A stretch of DNA of 64,000 bases. Origin: PALSA-1003 sp963791945. GTDB lineage: Bacteria > Pseudomonadota > Gammaproteobacteria > Burkholderiales > Casimicrobiaceae. Positions within the stretch are counted from its first letter, which is position 1. Every line of letters begins with the position of its first letter. Below the pieces are notes generated by a model. The model worked only from the letters and a program-made list of their open reading frames with translations. It did not search any database and was not told where the DNA came from. Positions 1 through 7,902 of this stretch are shown one piece after another. Position numbers and translations under genes: made by a program. Location of the stretch: assembly GCA_963791945.1 (NCBI GenBank), contig CAWBUD010000004.1, positions 248,001-312,000 on the forward strand, in the 5' to 3' direction.

Positions 1-1230
1 ACGCGGCTCGCCGAGCTCTTCATGATCCATGTCGGCATCCGCCACGCGCGACGCCATCTCGCCGAGTGGATGCGCTCGAGGCGAGTCGCGACGCCGCTCT
101 ATCTGTGGCCTGGCCGGAGCCAGATCATCCGTCAGCCGGTCGGCGTCGTGGGCGTGATCAGTCCATGGAACTATGCGGTGCAGCTCGCGCTTCTGCCGGC
201 CGTCGCGGCGCTCGCCGCCGGGAACCGCGTGCTGCTGAAGCCGAGCGAGCTCACGCCGCAGGCGGCCGGCTTGCTCGCGCGACTCGTCGGTCAACGCTTC
301 GCCGCCGACGAATTCGCGGTGGTGACCGGCGGACCGGACGTAGGCGAGGCGTTCTCCCGGCTGCCGTTCGATCATCTGTTCTTCACGGGCTCGACCGCCG
401 TCGGTCGCAGGATCGCGCTCGCCGCCGCCCAGAACCTGACGCCGGTCACGCTTGAGCTGGGCGGCAAGTCGCCCGCCATCATCCATCCGGAAGCCGACAT
501 CGGCGCGCTCGCGCCGCGACTTGTCACAGGCAAGCTCCTCAACGCAGGGCAGACCTGCATCGCGCCCGATTACGTGCTCGCTCCCGAGGATCGCATCGAC
601 GCGCTCGTCGAGGCGCTCGGCGCGAGCGTTGCGGCGCTCTATCCGCGGCTCGGCGCGAATCCCGACTACACCAGCATCGTCGACGACCGTCACTACGCGA
701 GGCTCGAAGCGCTGGTTGCCGACGCCGAAGCCAAAGGCGCGCGCGCGGTGCGCCTGAATCCCGGCAACGAGCTGTTGCCCGAGCGAGCGCGCAAGCTCGC
801 GCCCACGTTGCTCGTCGGTGTGCGCGACGACATGGCGGCGATGCGGGAGGAGATCTTCGGTCCGGTGCTCCCGATCGAATCCTACGGGAGCCTCGACGAA
901 GCGATCGCGAAGGTCAACGGCCGTCCGAGGCCGCTCGCGCTGTATGCATTCGGCGGCGGCGCCGCAATGCGCGAGCGTGTCCTGCGGAGAACGTTCGCCG
1001 GAGGCGTCACCTTGGACGACACGCTCTGGCATTTCAGCAACGAAGAGCTGCCTTTCGGCGGCATCGGTCCCTCGGGCATCGGCGCATACCACGGGGAGCG
1101 CGGGTTCAGGACGTTCAGCCACGAAAAGGCGGTGTTCGCTCAGCCGCGGTTTGCACTGGCGTGGTTGTTGAGACCGCCCTACGGGGCGCGCTTCGACCTC
1201 GTACTGAAAATCCTGAAGCGGATTGCGTAG
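1..1230 (+). CDS. Coniferyl-aldehyde-type aldehyde dehydrogenase (3' part)
   Basis: NAD(P)-dependent aldehyde dehydrogenase cut by the left edge: the frame is open from base 1, so the internal ATG at 22 is not the real start. Visible family motifs are PWNY (substrate/cofactor region), FTGST (cofactor loop), ELGGKSP with the general-base Glu codon at 454-456, GQTC with the catalytic Cys codon at 556-558, and EEIFGPVLP. The C-terminal tail, rich in basic and hydrophobic residues (LRPPYGARFD), resembles the coniferyl aldehyde dehydrogenase subgroup, which often carries such a membrane-leaning end. Substrate is inferred from subgroup resemblance only; another hydrophobic aldehyde is possible. It converges on the DUF2127 gene, with a GC-rich repeat between them. 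Confidence 0.85.
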   Translation, partial: TRLAELFMIHVGIRHARRHLAEWMRSRRVATPLYLWPGRSQIIRQPVGVVGVISPWNYAVQLALLPAVAALAAGNRVLLKPSELTPQAAGLLARLVGQRFAADEFAVVTGGPDVGEAFSRLPFDHLFFTGSTAVGRRIALAAAQNLTPVTLELGGKSPAIIHPEADIGALAPRLVTGKLLNAGQTCIAPDYVLAPEDRIDALVEALGASVAALYPRLGANPDYTSIVDDRHYARLEALVADAEAKGARAVRLNPGNELLPERARKLAPTLLVGVRDDMAAMREEIFGPVLPIESYGSLDEAIAKVNGRPRPLALYAFGGGAAMRERVLRRTFAGGVTLDDTLWHFSNEELPFGGIGPSGIGAYHGERGFRTFSHEKAVFAQPRFALAWLLRPPYGARFDLVLKILKRIA

Positions 1231-1337
1231 GCAACGTAGCGCGGGGTGAGCGCGAGGCGCGAACCCCGGGACGCTCGGCGTCGTGCTCCCGGGGTTCGCT
1301 CCACTCCCCGGGTTCGCTCCACGCATCCCGGGCTACC
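1231..1337. repeat. REP-like GC-rich palindromic repeat
   Basis: Intergenic stretch between two convergent genes. It holds repeated modules of the type CCCGGGGTTCGCTCCAC and CATCCCGGGCTAC, plus an inverted copy (GTAGCGCGGGGTGAGCG, GCGAACCCCGGG). Related modules recur at 3057-3140, so this is an interspersed repeat rather than a single terminator. Strong pairing could also stop transcription from both sides. Confidence 0.6.
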
Positions 1338-1338
1338 G

Positions 1339-1851
1339 CTACTGCTTCGATGCTGTCGCGGGTCCGCGTCGTCGACGCCAGAGCGCATCGGCCAGCACCG
1401 CGACGACCAGCACGTTGAGGCCGAAGGTCGCCAGCTTGAGCGGCGTCACGCTTTTCGCGAGCTCGTAGACCTCGAAGGGAATGTAAATCAGGCCGGACGC
1501 GACGCCGAGCCATTCCGCCCATACCCGGTCGTGCCAGAGTCCATAGCCTTCGGCGATGCGCACGGTCGCATAGGTCAGCGCGCCGAGCGCGAGGAACCAC
1601 ATGTCGACCGAGGCGACCTGCTCCACGAGTTTCAGGAACACGCCCGGAATCCGGCTCGCGGGGTTGAGATGCAGATGGAGCAACAGCTCCTCCGCGACAT
1701 CCTGAATGCCGCGATGGACGAACGCGAGCAGTCCGAGTCCGGCGCACAGCACCAGCACGCCCTTGGCGAGCTCGAACACCGCGACGAAGCGAAGCTCTGT
1801 ACCGAACCAGCCGCGGAGGTTCCGCGACCGCTCGTCGGGTTGGCTTACCAC
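1339..1851 (-). CDS. DUF2127-family membrane protein
   Basis: About 170 residues. The reading frame is long and open upstream, but coding character begins near a GTG at 1851, 27 bases after the stop of the BMP-protein gene. The protein starts with a short polar leader, followed by a hydrophobic segment (LRFVAVFELAKGVLVL) typical of DUF2127, then further membrane segments ending in a basic tail (WRRRRG). DUF2127 proteins are small integral membrane proteins of unknown function. Its position suggests read-through from the purine operon, but a role in purine uptake is not implied by the sequence. The start is uncertain because no strong ribosome-binding site is visible. Confidence 0.7.
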   Translation of the reverse strand: MVSQPDERSRNLRGWFGTELRFVAVFELAKGVLVLCAGLGLLAFVHRGIQDVAEELLLHLHLNPASRIPGVFLKLVEQVASVDMWFLALGALTYATVRIAEGYGLWHDRVWAEWLGVASGLIYIPFEVYELAKSVTPLKLATFGLNVLVVAVLADALWRRRRGPATASKQ

Positions 1852-1877
1852 GAGGCGGCCGCGCTGTTCCGAGCCGT

Positions 1878-2993
1878 TTATTTGGATACGGGCAGCTTGC
1901 CCTGCACGCCTTCGACGTAGTAGTCCATCTTCGACAACACGTCGTCGCTCATTACCTTGCCTGCGGCGAGCCGCTCTTTGCCGTCGTTGTCCTCGACCGG
2001 ACCGGTAAAGGGATGGAACCTGCCCGCGGCGATGTCGGCCCCCGTCTTGGCGACCAGATCCTGGACGTCCTTCGGAACCACCTTGTTGTACGGCCCCATC
2101 TTGATCATCCCGTCCTTGATGCCGCCCCAGACGTTCCCCGGCTTCCAGTTGCCGGCCATCGCGTCGCGCACCGTCTTGGTATAGAAGGCGCCCCATTGGT
2201 GGGTCACCGCCGTGAGCTCGGTGTTCGGCCCGTATTTCGACATGTCGGAATGGTAGGCGATCGAATACACCTTCTTCGCCTCGGCCGCCTGCACCACCGC
2301 CGTCGAGTCGGTATGGTGGGTGAGCACGTCCGCGTCCTGCGAAATCAGCGTTTCGGCCGCCTCGCGCTCGCGGCCGGGGTCGTACCACGAATTGACCCAC
2401 ACGACCTTGACCTCCGCCTTCGGATTGACGCTGCGCATGCCGCGGGTGAACGCATTGATGCCCATCACGACTTCGGGAATCGGAAACGCGGCGACGTAGC
2501 CGGCGACGTTCGACTTGGTCATTTTCCCGGCGACAATGCCGGCGAGATACCGCCCCTCGTAGAAGCGCGCGTTGTAGATGCCGACGTTGGCTGCGGTCTT
2601 GTATCCCGTCGCGTGCTCGAAGTAGGCCTTGGGAAACTGCTTCGCAACCTTGATCGTCGGATTCATATAGCCGAACGACGTCGTGAATATGAGCTTGTTG
2701 CCTTCCTGCGCGAGCTCGCGAATCACACGCTCCGCATCCGCACCCTCGGGCACGCTCTCGACATACTTGGTCTGGACCTTGGCGCCGAGCGCATGCTCCA
2801 TTTCCTTGCGACCGGAATCGTGCTGGAACGTCCACCCCGCGTCGCTGATAGGGCTCACGTAGACGAAGCCGACCTTGAATGGCTCGTCCGCAGCGAGGGC
2901 CGCCGAAGCGATACCCATCGAGGCCGAGACGGCAAAGGCGCCGGTCATCGCCATCAGGGTCCGTCGCGTCCAGCGTGGTTGGATGTGCGGCAT
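1878..2993 (-). CDS. BMP-family ABC transporter substrate-binding protein
   Basis: 371 residues. The N-terminus carries a twin-Arg-like signal (RWTRRTL followed by a hydrophobic stretch and ASAALAAD), so the protein is exported. The mature part begins with FKVGFVYVSPISDAGW, characteristic of the BMP/PnrA/Med binding-protein family, which binds nucleosides and related compounds. It lies downstream of a two-domain ATPase and two permeases of the same transporter class and of xanthine dehydrogenase genes. The likely ligand is therefore a purine nucleoside, purine base or urate; this is inferred from context. A 144-base gap with REP-like repeats separates it from the permease gene. Confidence 0.9.
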   Translation of the reverse strand: MPHIQPRWTRRTLMAMTGAFAVSASMGIASAALAADEPFKVGFVYVSPISDAGWTFQHDSGRKEMEHALGAKVQTKYVESVPEGADAERVIRELAQEGNKLIFTTSFGYMNPTIKVAKQFPKAYFEHATGYKTAANVGIYNARFYEGRYLAGIVAGKMTKSNVAGYVAAFPIPEVVMGINAFTRGMRSVNPKAEVKVVWVNSWYDPGREREAAETLISQDADVLTHHTDSTAVVQAAEAKKVYSIAYHSDMSKYGPNTELTAVTHQWGAFYTKTVRDAMAGNWKPGNVWGGIKDGMIKMGPYNKVVPKDVQDLVAKTGADIAAGRFHPFTGPVEDNDGKERLAAGKVMSDDVLSKMDYYVEGVQGKLPVSK

Positions 2994-3056
2994 GCGTTTC
3001 TCCTTCTCTCCGGGATGCGCCGCCCAGGACGGCGAAGCGCGATTTTACCTGAGCGC

Positions 3057-3140
3057 TGTAGCCCGACGGTGAGCGTCGTCGGCGAACCTCTGGAGAGACG
3101 CGTTCTTTCCCCGGGGTTCGCTGACCCTCACCCCGGGCTA
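3057..3140. repeat. REP-like palindromic repeat between permease and binding-protein genes
   Basis: Second occurrence of the modules seen at 1231-1337: TGTAGCCCGACGGTGAGCG, then CCCCGGGGTTCGCTGACC followed by CACCCCGGGCTACGCG. REP elements inside operons often change mRNA stability between a membrane component and an abundant binding protein. That fits this position but is inference. Confidence 0.55.
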
Positions 3141-4061
3141 CGCGTCGGGGTGGTAGGGCTTGCCGAGCGACGCCGGAGCGTTGAGCCGGATGGTTGCGGC
3201 GTCGCGGGAGATGAGCGTGAGAACGACGATCGTCGCGATGTAGGGCAGCATCGACAGGAGCTGCGACGGCACGTCGAGCCCGAGCGCCTGGGCTTGGAAC
3301 TGCGCCAACGTCACCGCGCCGAAAAGGTACGCGCCGGCGAGGAGCCGCCAGGGCTTCCACGTCGCGAACACGACCAGCGCGAGCGCGATCCACCCGCGAC
3401 CCGCGGTCATGCCCTCGGTCCACAGCGGCGTGTAAGCGACGGCCAGGTAGGCGCCGGCGAGCCCGGCGCAGGCGCCGCCGAAGAGCACGGCAGCGTAGCG
3501 GATCGCGATCACCGGGTAGCCGATGGCGTGCGCCGAATCGGGCGACTCGCCGATCGCCCGCAGGACGAGCCCCGCGCGCGTGCGGAACAGGAACCAGTGC
3601 ACGAGCGCAACCAGCGCGACGGAGAGGTAGACGAACGGGCTGTGCGCGAAGACGAGCTTGCCGAAGAACGGGAGATCCGATACGCCGGGGATCGCCAGGG
3701 GCTTGATGCCTTCGATCACGACGCTGACGTAGCCGAGTCCCGCGAACGCGGAGAGCCCCACGCCGAACAGCGACAACGCGAGCCCGGCCGCGACCTGGTT
3801 CGCCATGAGCGTGAGGGTCAGCACCGCGAACGCGAGCGACAGCGCCGCGCCAGCGAGCATGCCTGCGGCCACGCCCAGCCAAGGCGACCGGCTGGTGGCA
3901 GCGACGATGAATGCGACAACCGCGCCGACCAGCATCATGCCCTCCACGCCGAGATTGAGCACGCCGGAGCGTTCCGTCACGAGCTCGCCGACTCCGGCGA
4001 GCACGAGCGGCGTTCCCGCGGCGAGCGTGAGCGCGATCAGCGTGACGACGTGCTCCATCAC
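3138..4061 (-). CDS. ABC transporter permease, nucleoside/purine type
   Basis: 307 residues with about eight to ten hydrophobic segments. The N-terminal section contains ERSGVLNLGVEGMMLVGA, the characteristic EAA-like region of the BMP/branched-chain-amino-acid permease family (YufQ-like). Its ATG overlaps the stop of the upstream permease gene (ATGA at 4061-4058), indicating translational coupling. It should form the inner-membrane channel with the product of 4058-5212, energised by the ATPase at 5209-6810. Confidence 0.9.
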   Translation of the reverse strand: MMEHVVTLIALTLAAGTPLVLAGVGELVTERSGVLNLGVEGMMLVGAVVAFIVAATSRSPWLGVAAGMLAGAALSLAFAVLTLTLMANQVAAGLALSLFGVGLSAFAGLGYVSVVIEGIKPLAIPGVSDLPFFGKLVFAHSPFVYLSVALVALVHWFLFRTRAGLVLRAIGESPDSAHAIGYPVIAIRYAAVLFGGACAGLAGAYLAVAYTPLWTEGMTAGRGWIALALVVFATWKPWRLLAGAYLFGAVTLAQFQAQALGLDVPSQLLSMLPYIATIVVLTLISRDAATIRLNAPASLGKPYHPDA

Positions 4062-5212
4062 GCGGGCGCGGGCCGGTCACCGGCCGCCAGGACCGGTCGC
4101 CAGCGCAGGCGCAGGCGGAAGTCGATGAACACGTCGGCGGCCAGCAGAAAGAACAGCAGCATCCCCTGGAACAGCCCCGTGACGGCGGAAGGCAGCGCGA
4201 GACCGATCTGCGCTGCCTCGCCGCCCAGATACAGGAGCGACATCAGGAGGCTCGAGAGCAGAATGCCCAGCGGATCCAGGCGCCCCACGAACGCGACGAT
4301 GATCGCCGCGAATCCGTAGCCCGGCGACATCGAGGGCAGGAGCTGTCCTATCGGCCCGGCCGCTTCATCGACGCCGGCGAGCCCCGCGGTGGCACCGCCG
4401 ATGAGCATGCCCAGCCAGACCGTTCTCGGCGTGGAGATGCCCGCGTATCCCGCGGCGGCAGGCGCGAGTCCCGCCACCCGCATCTGAAAACCGACGAGAC
4501 TTCGGCGCATGAAGATCCATGCAATGGCAACCACGAAAAGCGCGAGAACGAATCCCAGGTTGAGCCGCGTCTCGGGCAGGAGGTTCGGCAGAAGCGCCGC
4601 GTCGGCGAACATCTTCGACTGCGGAAAATTGAAGCCTTCGGGATCGCGCCATGGTCCGTGCACCAGCCAGGACAGTGCGAGCTTGGCCACGTACACCAGC
4701 ATCAGGCTCACGAGAATCTCGTTGGCGTTGAACCGCGTTCTGAGCCATGCCGGAATCGCCGCCCAGGCCATCCCTCCCGCGACACCTGCGACGAGCATCA
4801 GCGGAAGCAGCCACGCTCCGCCTTTATCCTGCAGCGCGAGTGCGATGCCGCCGCCGCAGAGCGCGCCCAGTGTGAGCTGTCCCTCGGCGCCGATGTTCCA
4901 CACGTTCGCCCGGTAGCCGGCCGCCAACCCCACCGCGCAGAGCATGAGTGGCGAGGCCTTGAGGAGCAATTCGGCCACCCCGTACAGGCTGTCGACCGGC
5001 TTGACGAAGAAAACGTAGAACGCCGCGAACGGATTCTTGCCGAGGCCCGAGAACAGCACGAAGCCGACGATGAAGATCGCCGCCGCGGCGATGACCGGCG
5101 ACAGCCACGCCATGAGGCGCGAAGGCTCGGGGCGCGGCTCCAGTGCGATCGAGAAGCGCAGTCTCGACGGGCCGACCTTCGCATTGCGGCTCGCGCGCGG
5201 GCGGCCGCTCAC
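4058..5212 (-). CDS. ABC transporter permease, nucleoside/purine type
   Basis: 384 residues if translation starts at the GTG that overlaps the ATPase stop (GTGA, 5212-5209). The frame stays open far upstream, but that part is a shadow of the ATPase gene. After a basic N-terminal leader come alternating hydrophobic segments, and the family signature AGYRANVWNIGAEGQLTLGA appears in the middle. This is the YufP-like partner of the following permease. The four-base overlaps on both sides place it in one tightly coupled transport operon. Confidence 0.9.
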   Translation of the reverse strand: MSGRPRASRNAKVGPSRLRFSIALEPRPEPSRLMAWLSPVIAAAAIFIVGFVLFSGLGKNPFAAFYVFFVKPVDSLYGVAELLLKASPLMLCAVGLAAGYRANVWNIGAEGQLTLGALCGGGIALALQDKGGAWLLPLMLVAGVAGGMAWAAIPAWLRTRFNANEILVSLMLVYVAKLALSWLVHGPWRDPEGFNFPQSKMFADAALLPNLLPETRLNLGFVLALFVVAIAWIFMRRSLVGFQMRVAGLAPAAAGYAGISTPRTVWLGMLIGGATAGLAGVDEAAGPIGQLLPSMSPGYGFAAIIVAFVGRLDPLGILLSSLLMSLLYLGGEAAQIGLALPSAVTGLFQGMLLFFLLAADVFIDFRLRLRWRPVLAAGDRPAPA

Positions 5213-6810
5213 GGCGTCTCTCGCGGCCGCGTGTCGACCAGCGCCCCCTCGGGCTCGAGGCGTGCGGCATGCTTGCCGATGAACGACCCACCCATCAGCA
5301 GTCCGATCTCCTCGGCGTTGGTCTCGCTCGCCGGCGTCGCCGGCGAGAGTCTCCCGCGCGCCATGACGCAGATGCGGTCGCAGATCTCGAACAGCTCGTC
5401 GAGCTCCTCCGAAACGACGAGGACCGCGACGCCCTGATCGCGCAGGTCGATGAGCGCCTGCCGGATCTGCGCCGACGCGCCGACGTCGACACCCCAGGTC
5501 GGCTGCGCGGCGATCATCACGCGCGGACCCTGGAGGATCTCGCGCCCGACGATGTACTTCTGCAGGTTGCCGCCCGAGAGGCTGCGGGCGGCAGCGGCAG
5601 GTCCCGGCGCCTTGACCTTGAAGCGATCGATGGTTGCGGCCGCATAGGCCCGCGCGGCGTCGAAGCGGATGAAGCCCCGCCGGACCAGCTCCTGCCGATG
5701 CGCGGTGAGCAACGCATTCTCGGAGAGGGACATTTCCGGCACCGCTCCGCGGCCGAGGCGCTCCTCGGGCACGAACGCGAGGCCGAGCGCGCGTCTCGCT
5801 GCGGCATCGAGACGGCCTGCGGGCTCGCTGTTGAGCACGATCGCGTTGGCGTTGCGCACGGTTCGCTCGCCGGAGAGCGCCGCGAGAAGCTCCTTCTGGC
5901 CGTTGCCCGAGACGCCCGCGATGCCGACGATCTCGCCGCCGCGCACGGAGAGCTCGATATCCCTCAGGCTTACCCCGAAAGGATCGTCCGTGGTGAGGGA
6001 AAGCCCGCGCACGTCGAGCGCGCCGTCGCCGCGCGTCGTCGCCTCGCCCCGGCGCGGGTGCGGCAGTTCGCCGCCGATCATCATTCGCGCGAGACTCGAC
6101 GTCGACTCGCGACGCGGATCGCACTCGCCCGAGACGCGGCCTGCGCGGAGCACGGTCGCGCGATGGCAGAGCGAGCGGATCTCGTCGAGCTTGTGGCTGA
6201 TGTAGAGGACGCTGCAGCCTTCGCCGGCGAGCTGCCGCAGCGTCTCGAACAGCCTCTCCACGGCCTGCGGCGTGAGCACCGAGGTGGGCTCGTCCATGAT
6301 CAGCAGCTGCGGCTGCTGCAGCAGGCAGCGCACGATCTCCACCCTTTGTCGCTCGCCGACCGACATGTTGTGCACGCGTCGGCGCGGATCGAGAGGCAGC
6401 CCGTAGCGTTGCGACACGTCCCGGATCCGCGCCTGCAGACCGCGCCCGGCCGCGTGCGGGTCGAGCGCGAGCGCAATGTTCTCGGCGACTGTGAGCGTGT
6501 CGAACAGCGAGAAGTGCTGGAACACCATGCCGATGCCGAGCGCGCGGGCGCGGGCCGGGCTTGCGATGGCCGCCGATTCGCCGTTCCAGCGGATCGTGCC
6601 TTCGTCGGGCTTGACCACGCCGTAGATGATCTTCATCAGCGTCGATTTGCCCGCGCCGTTCTCTCCCAGCACGGCGTGAATCTCTCCGGGCATGACGGTG
6701 AGATCGATGCGATCGTTGGCCACGACTGCCGGATAGCGCTTGCTGATGCCCGAGAGCTCGAGCCGCGGTACGGGCCCTGACGCGCGAGGCGATGCGCTTG
6801 CCGCGCGCAT
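5209..6810 (-). CDS. Two-domain ABC transporter ATP-binding protein, purine/nucleoside type
   Basis: 533 residues starting at the ATG that shares a base with the xdhC stop (TGATG at 6812-6808). Domain 1 has Walker A GENGAGKST (about residues 49-57), signature SVGERQRVEIV and Walker B LLIMDEPTSVLTP. Domain 2 has a degenerate Walker A (GVSGNGQKE) but an intact signature LSGGNLQKY, the usual asymmetry of sugar and nucleoside importers (RbsA/YufO class). It energises the two downstream permeases. Length and architecture are normal for the family. Confidence 0.93.
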   Translation of the reverse strand: MRAASASPRASGPVPRLELSGISKRYPAVVANDRIDLTVMPGEIHAVLGENGAGKSTLMKIIYGVVKPDEGTIRWNGESAAIASPARARALGIGMVFQHFSLFDTLTVAENIALALDPHAAGRGLQARIRDVSQRYGLPLDPRRRVHNMSVGERQRVEIVRCLLQQPQLLIMDEPTSVLTPQAVERLFETLRQLAGEGCSVLYISHKLDEIRSLCHRATVLRAGRVSGECDPRRESTSSLARMMIGGELPHPRRGEATTRGDGALDVRGLSLTTDDPFGVSLRDIELSVRGGEIVGIAGVSGNGQKELLAALSGERTVRNANAIVLNSEPAGRLDAAARRALGLAFVPEERLGRGAVPEMSLSENALLTAHRQELVRRGFIRFDAARAYAAATIDRFKVKAPGPAAAARSLSGGNLQKYIVGREILQGPRVMIAAQPTWGVDVGASAQIRQALIDLRDQGVAVLVVSEELDELFEICDRICVMARGRLSPATPASETNAEEIGLLMGGSFIGKHAARLEPEGALVDTRPRETP

Positions 6811-7850
6811 CAGCGCGTGCTCTCGCCCGCGCGCGGTCGCGCCGACCGTTCGGCCGCGGCGCATTCGCGCTGTTGCAGCAGCTCGGCGGCGACGGCCACT
6901 GCGATCGCCCCCGGCTCGCGGCCGGCGATGCCCACGATGCCGATGGGACAGACGACGCGACCGATCGAAGCCGCGTCGAATCCACGTTCGCGGAGCCGGC
7001 GCTCCATCTGTGTGCGCTTCGCCCCGGAGCCGATCATCCCGGCGTAGGCGAAGTCGCCGCGGGCCGCGATCGCCGCGATGAGGTCGAAATCGAGCGCGTG
7101 GCTGTGCGTCATCACCAGGAACATGGTGCCGGGCGGCGCAGCGCGCACTTCGGCCTCGGGAATATCCGTGGCGACGATTGCCACGTTCGGCGGCACGGTT
7201 GCGGGGAAGTCGTGCTCACGCTCGTCGACCCACGTGACCGAGCAGGGCAGCGCCCCGAGCACCTGCACCAGCGCGCGACCGACGTGCCCGTTGCCGAACA
7301 CAATGATGCGGAAATCGTTGGCGGTTGCGCGCTCGACGAACCAGCTCGTGCCGGCATCCTCGATCAGCACGGGTCCGCCCGCATCGCGCAGCAGCGGTTC
7401 CGCCGCGGCGATGACGGGACGCGGCAGTCCGGCCTCCGGCGTGACGACCCAGGGCCCGGGAGCTTCAGGCCGCACGGCGGTCGCGAGCGCCACGGTCTCG
7501 CCGCCCTCGATGCGGCGGGCCAGCGCTTCGAGCGCGGCGGTCGCACCGGCGCCGAACCCCTGGAAAAGCACGGTCGCCACACCGCCGCAACACTGTCCGA
7601 GACGGGCGGCGAGCGGAAATCTTGCAAGCCACGAGCCGCCGCTCGCCGTCGAGAGCGCTTCGCGCGCGATCCGGATGGCTTCGAATTCAAGGTGGCCGCC
7701 GCCGATCGTGCCGTACGTGGTGCGCGCCGTCGCGATCATGCGCGCGCCAGCCTCGCGCGGCGCGGATCCGCGCGTCGCGGCAACCGTGATCAGCACCGCT
7801 CGCTCTTCGGCGGCGAGCGCGGCGCGCAAGCTCGCGATCCAGTCGTTCAT
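6810..7850 (-). CDS. xdhC: Xanthine dehydrogenase accessory protein XdhC
   Basis: 346 residues from the ATG at 7850 (MNDWIASL). The N-terminal XdhC/CoxI domain includes ATRGSAPREAGARM and the cysteine pair in RLGQCCGGV. The C-terminal Rossmann-like part has IIVFGNGHVGRALVQVLG and YAGMIGSGAKR. XdhC proteins bind molybdenum cofactor, help sulfurate it and insert it into xanthine dehydrogenase. It lies 52 bases downstream of xdhB and overlaps the ATPase gene, so cofactor maturation and purine import are co-expressed. Confidence 0.93.
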   Translation of the reverse strand: MNDWIASLRAALAAEERAVLITVAATRGSAPREAGARMIATARTTYGTIGGGHLEFEAIRIAREALSTASGGSWLARFPLAARLGQCCGGVATVLFQGFGAGATAALEALARRIEGGETVALATAVRPEAPGPWVVTPEAGLPRPVIAAAEPLLRDAGGPVLIEDAGTSWFVERATANDFRIIVFGNGHVGRALVQVLGALPCSVTWVDEREHDFPATVPPNVAIVATDIPEAEVRAAPPGTMFLVMTHSHALDFDLIAAIAARGDFAYAGMIGSGAKRTQMERRLRERGFDAASIGRVVCPIGIVGIAGREPGAIAVAVAAELLQQRECAAAERSARPRAGESTR

Positions 7851-7902
7851 CCTGGTGCCTGCCTGATCCGCTCGCGGTGAGCCTGTCGAGCCACGATGAG
7901 CC

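Noticed and set aside
1339..4080. Single 913-codon minus frame ending in the DUF2127 protein
   Set aside because: Only the last about 170 codons are protein-like; the rest is out of frame with the BMP and permease genes.
2013..4319. 768-codon open frame on the plus strand
   Set aside because: Antisense shadow of the BMP and permease genes. Composition is Arg/His/Asp-rich with no domains, typical of the reverse frame of high-GC genes.
4058..6985. 975-codon minus frame ending in a permease
   Set aside because: The first two thirds are the shadow of the ATPase gene; the true start is the GTG overlapping the ATPase stop.
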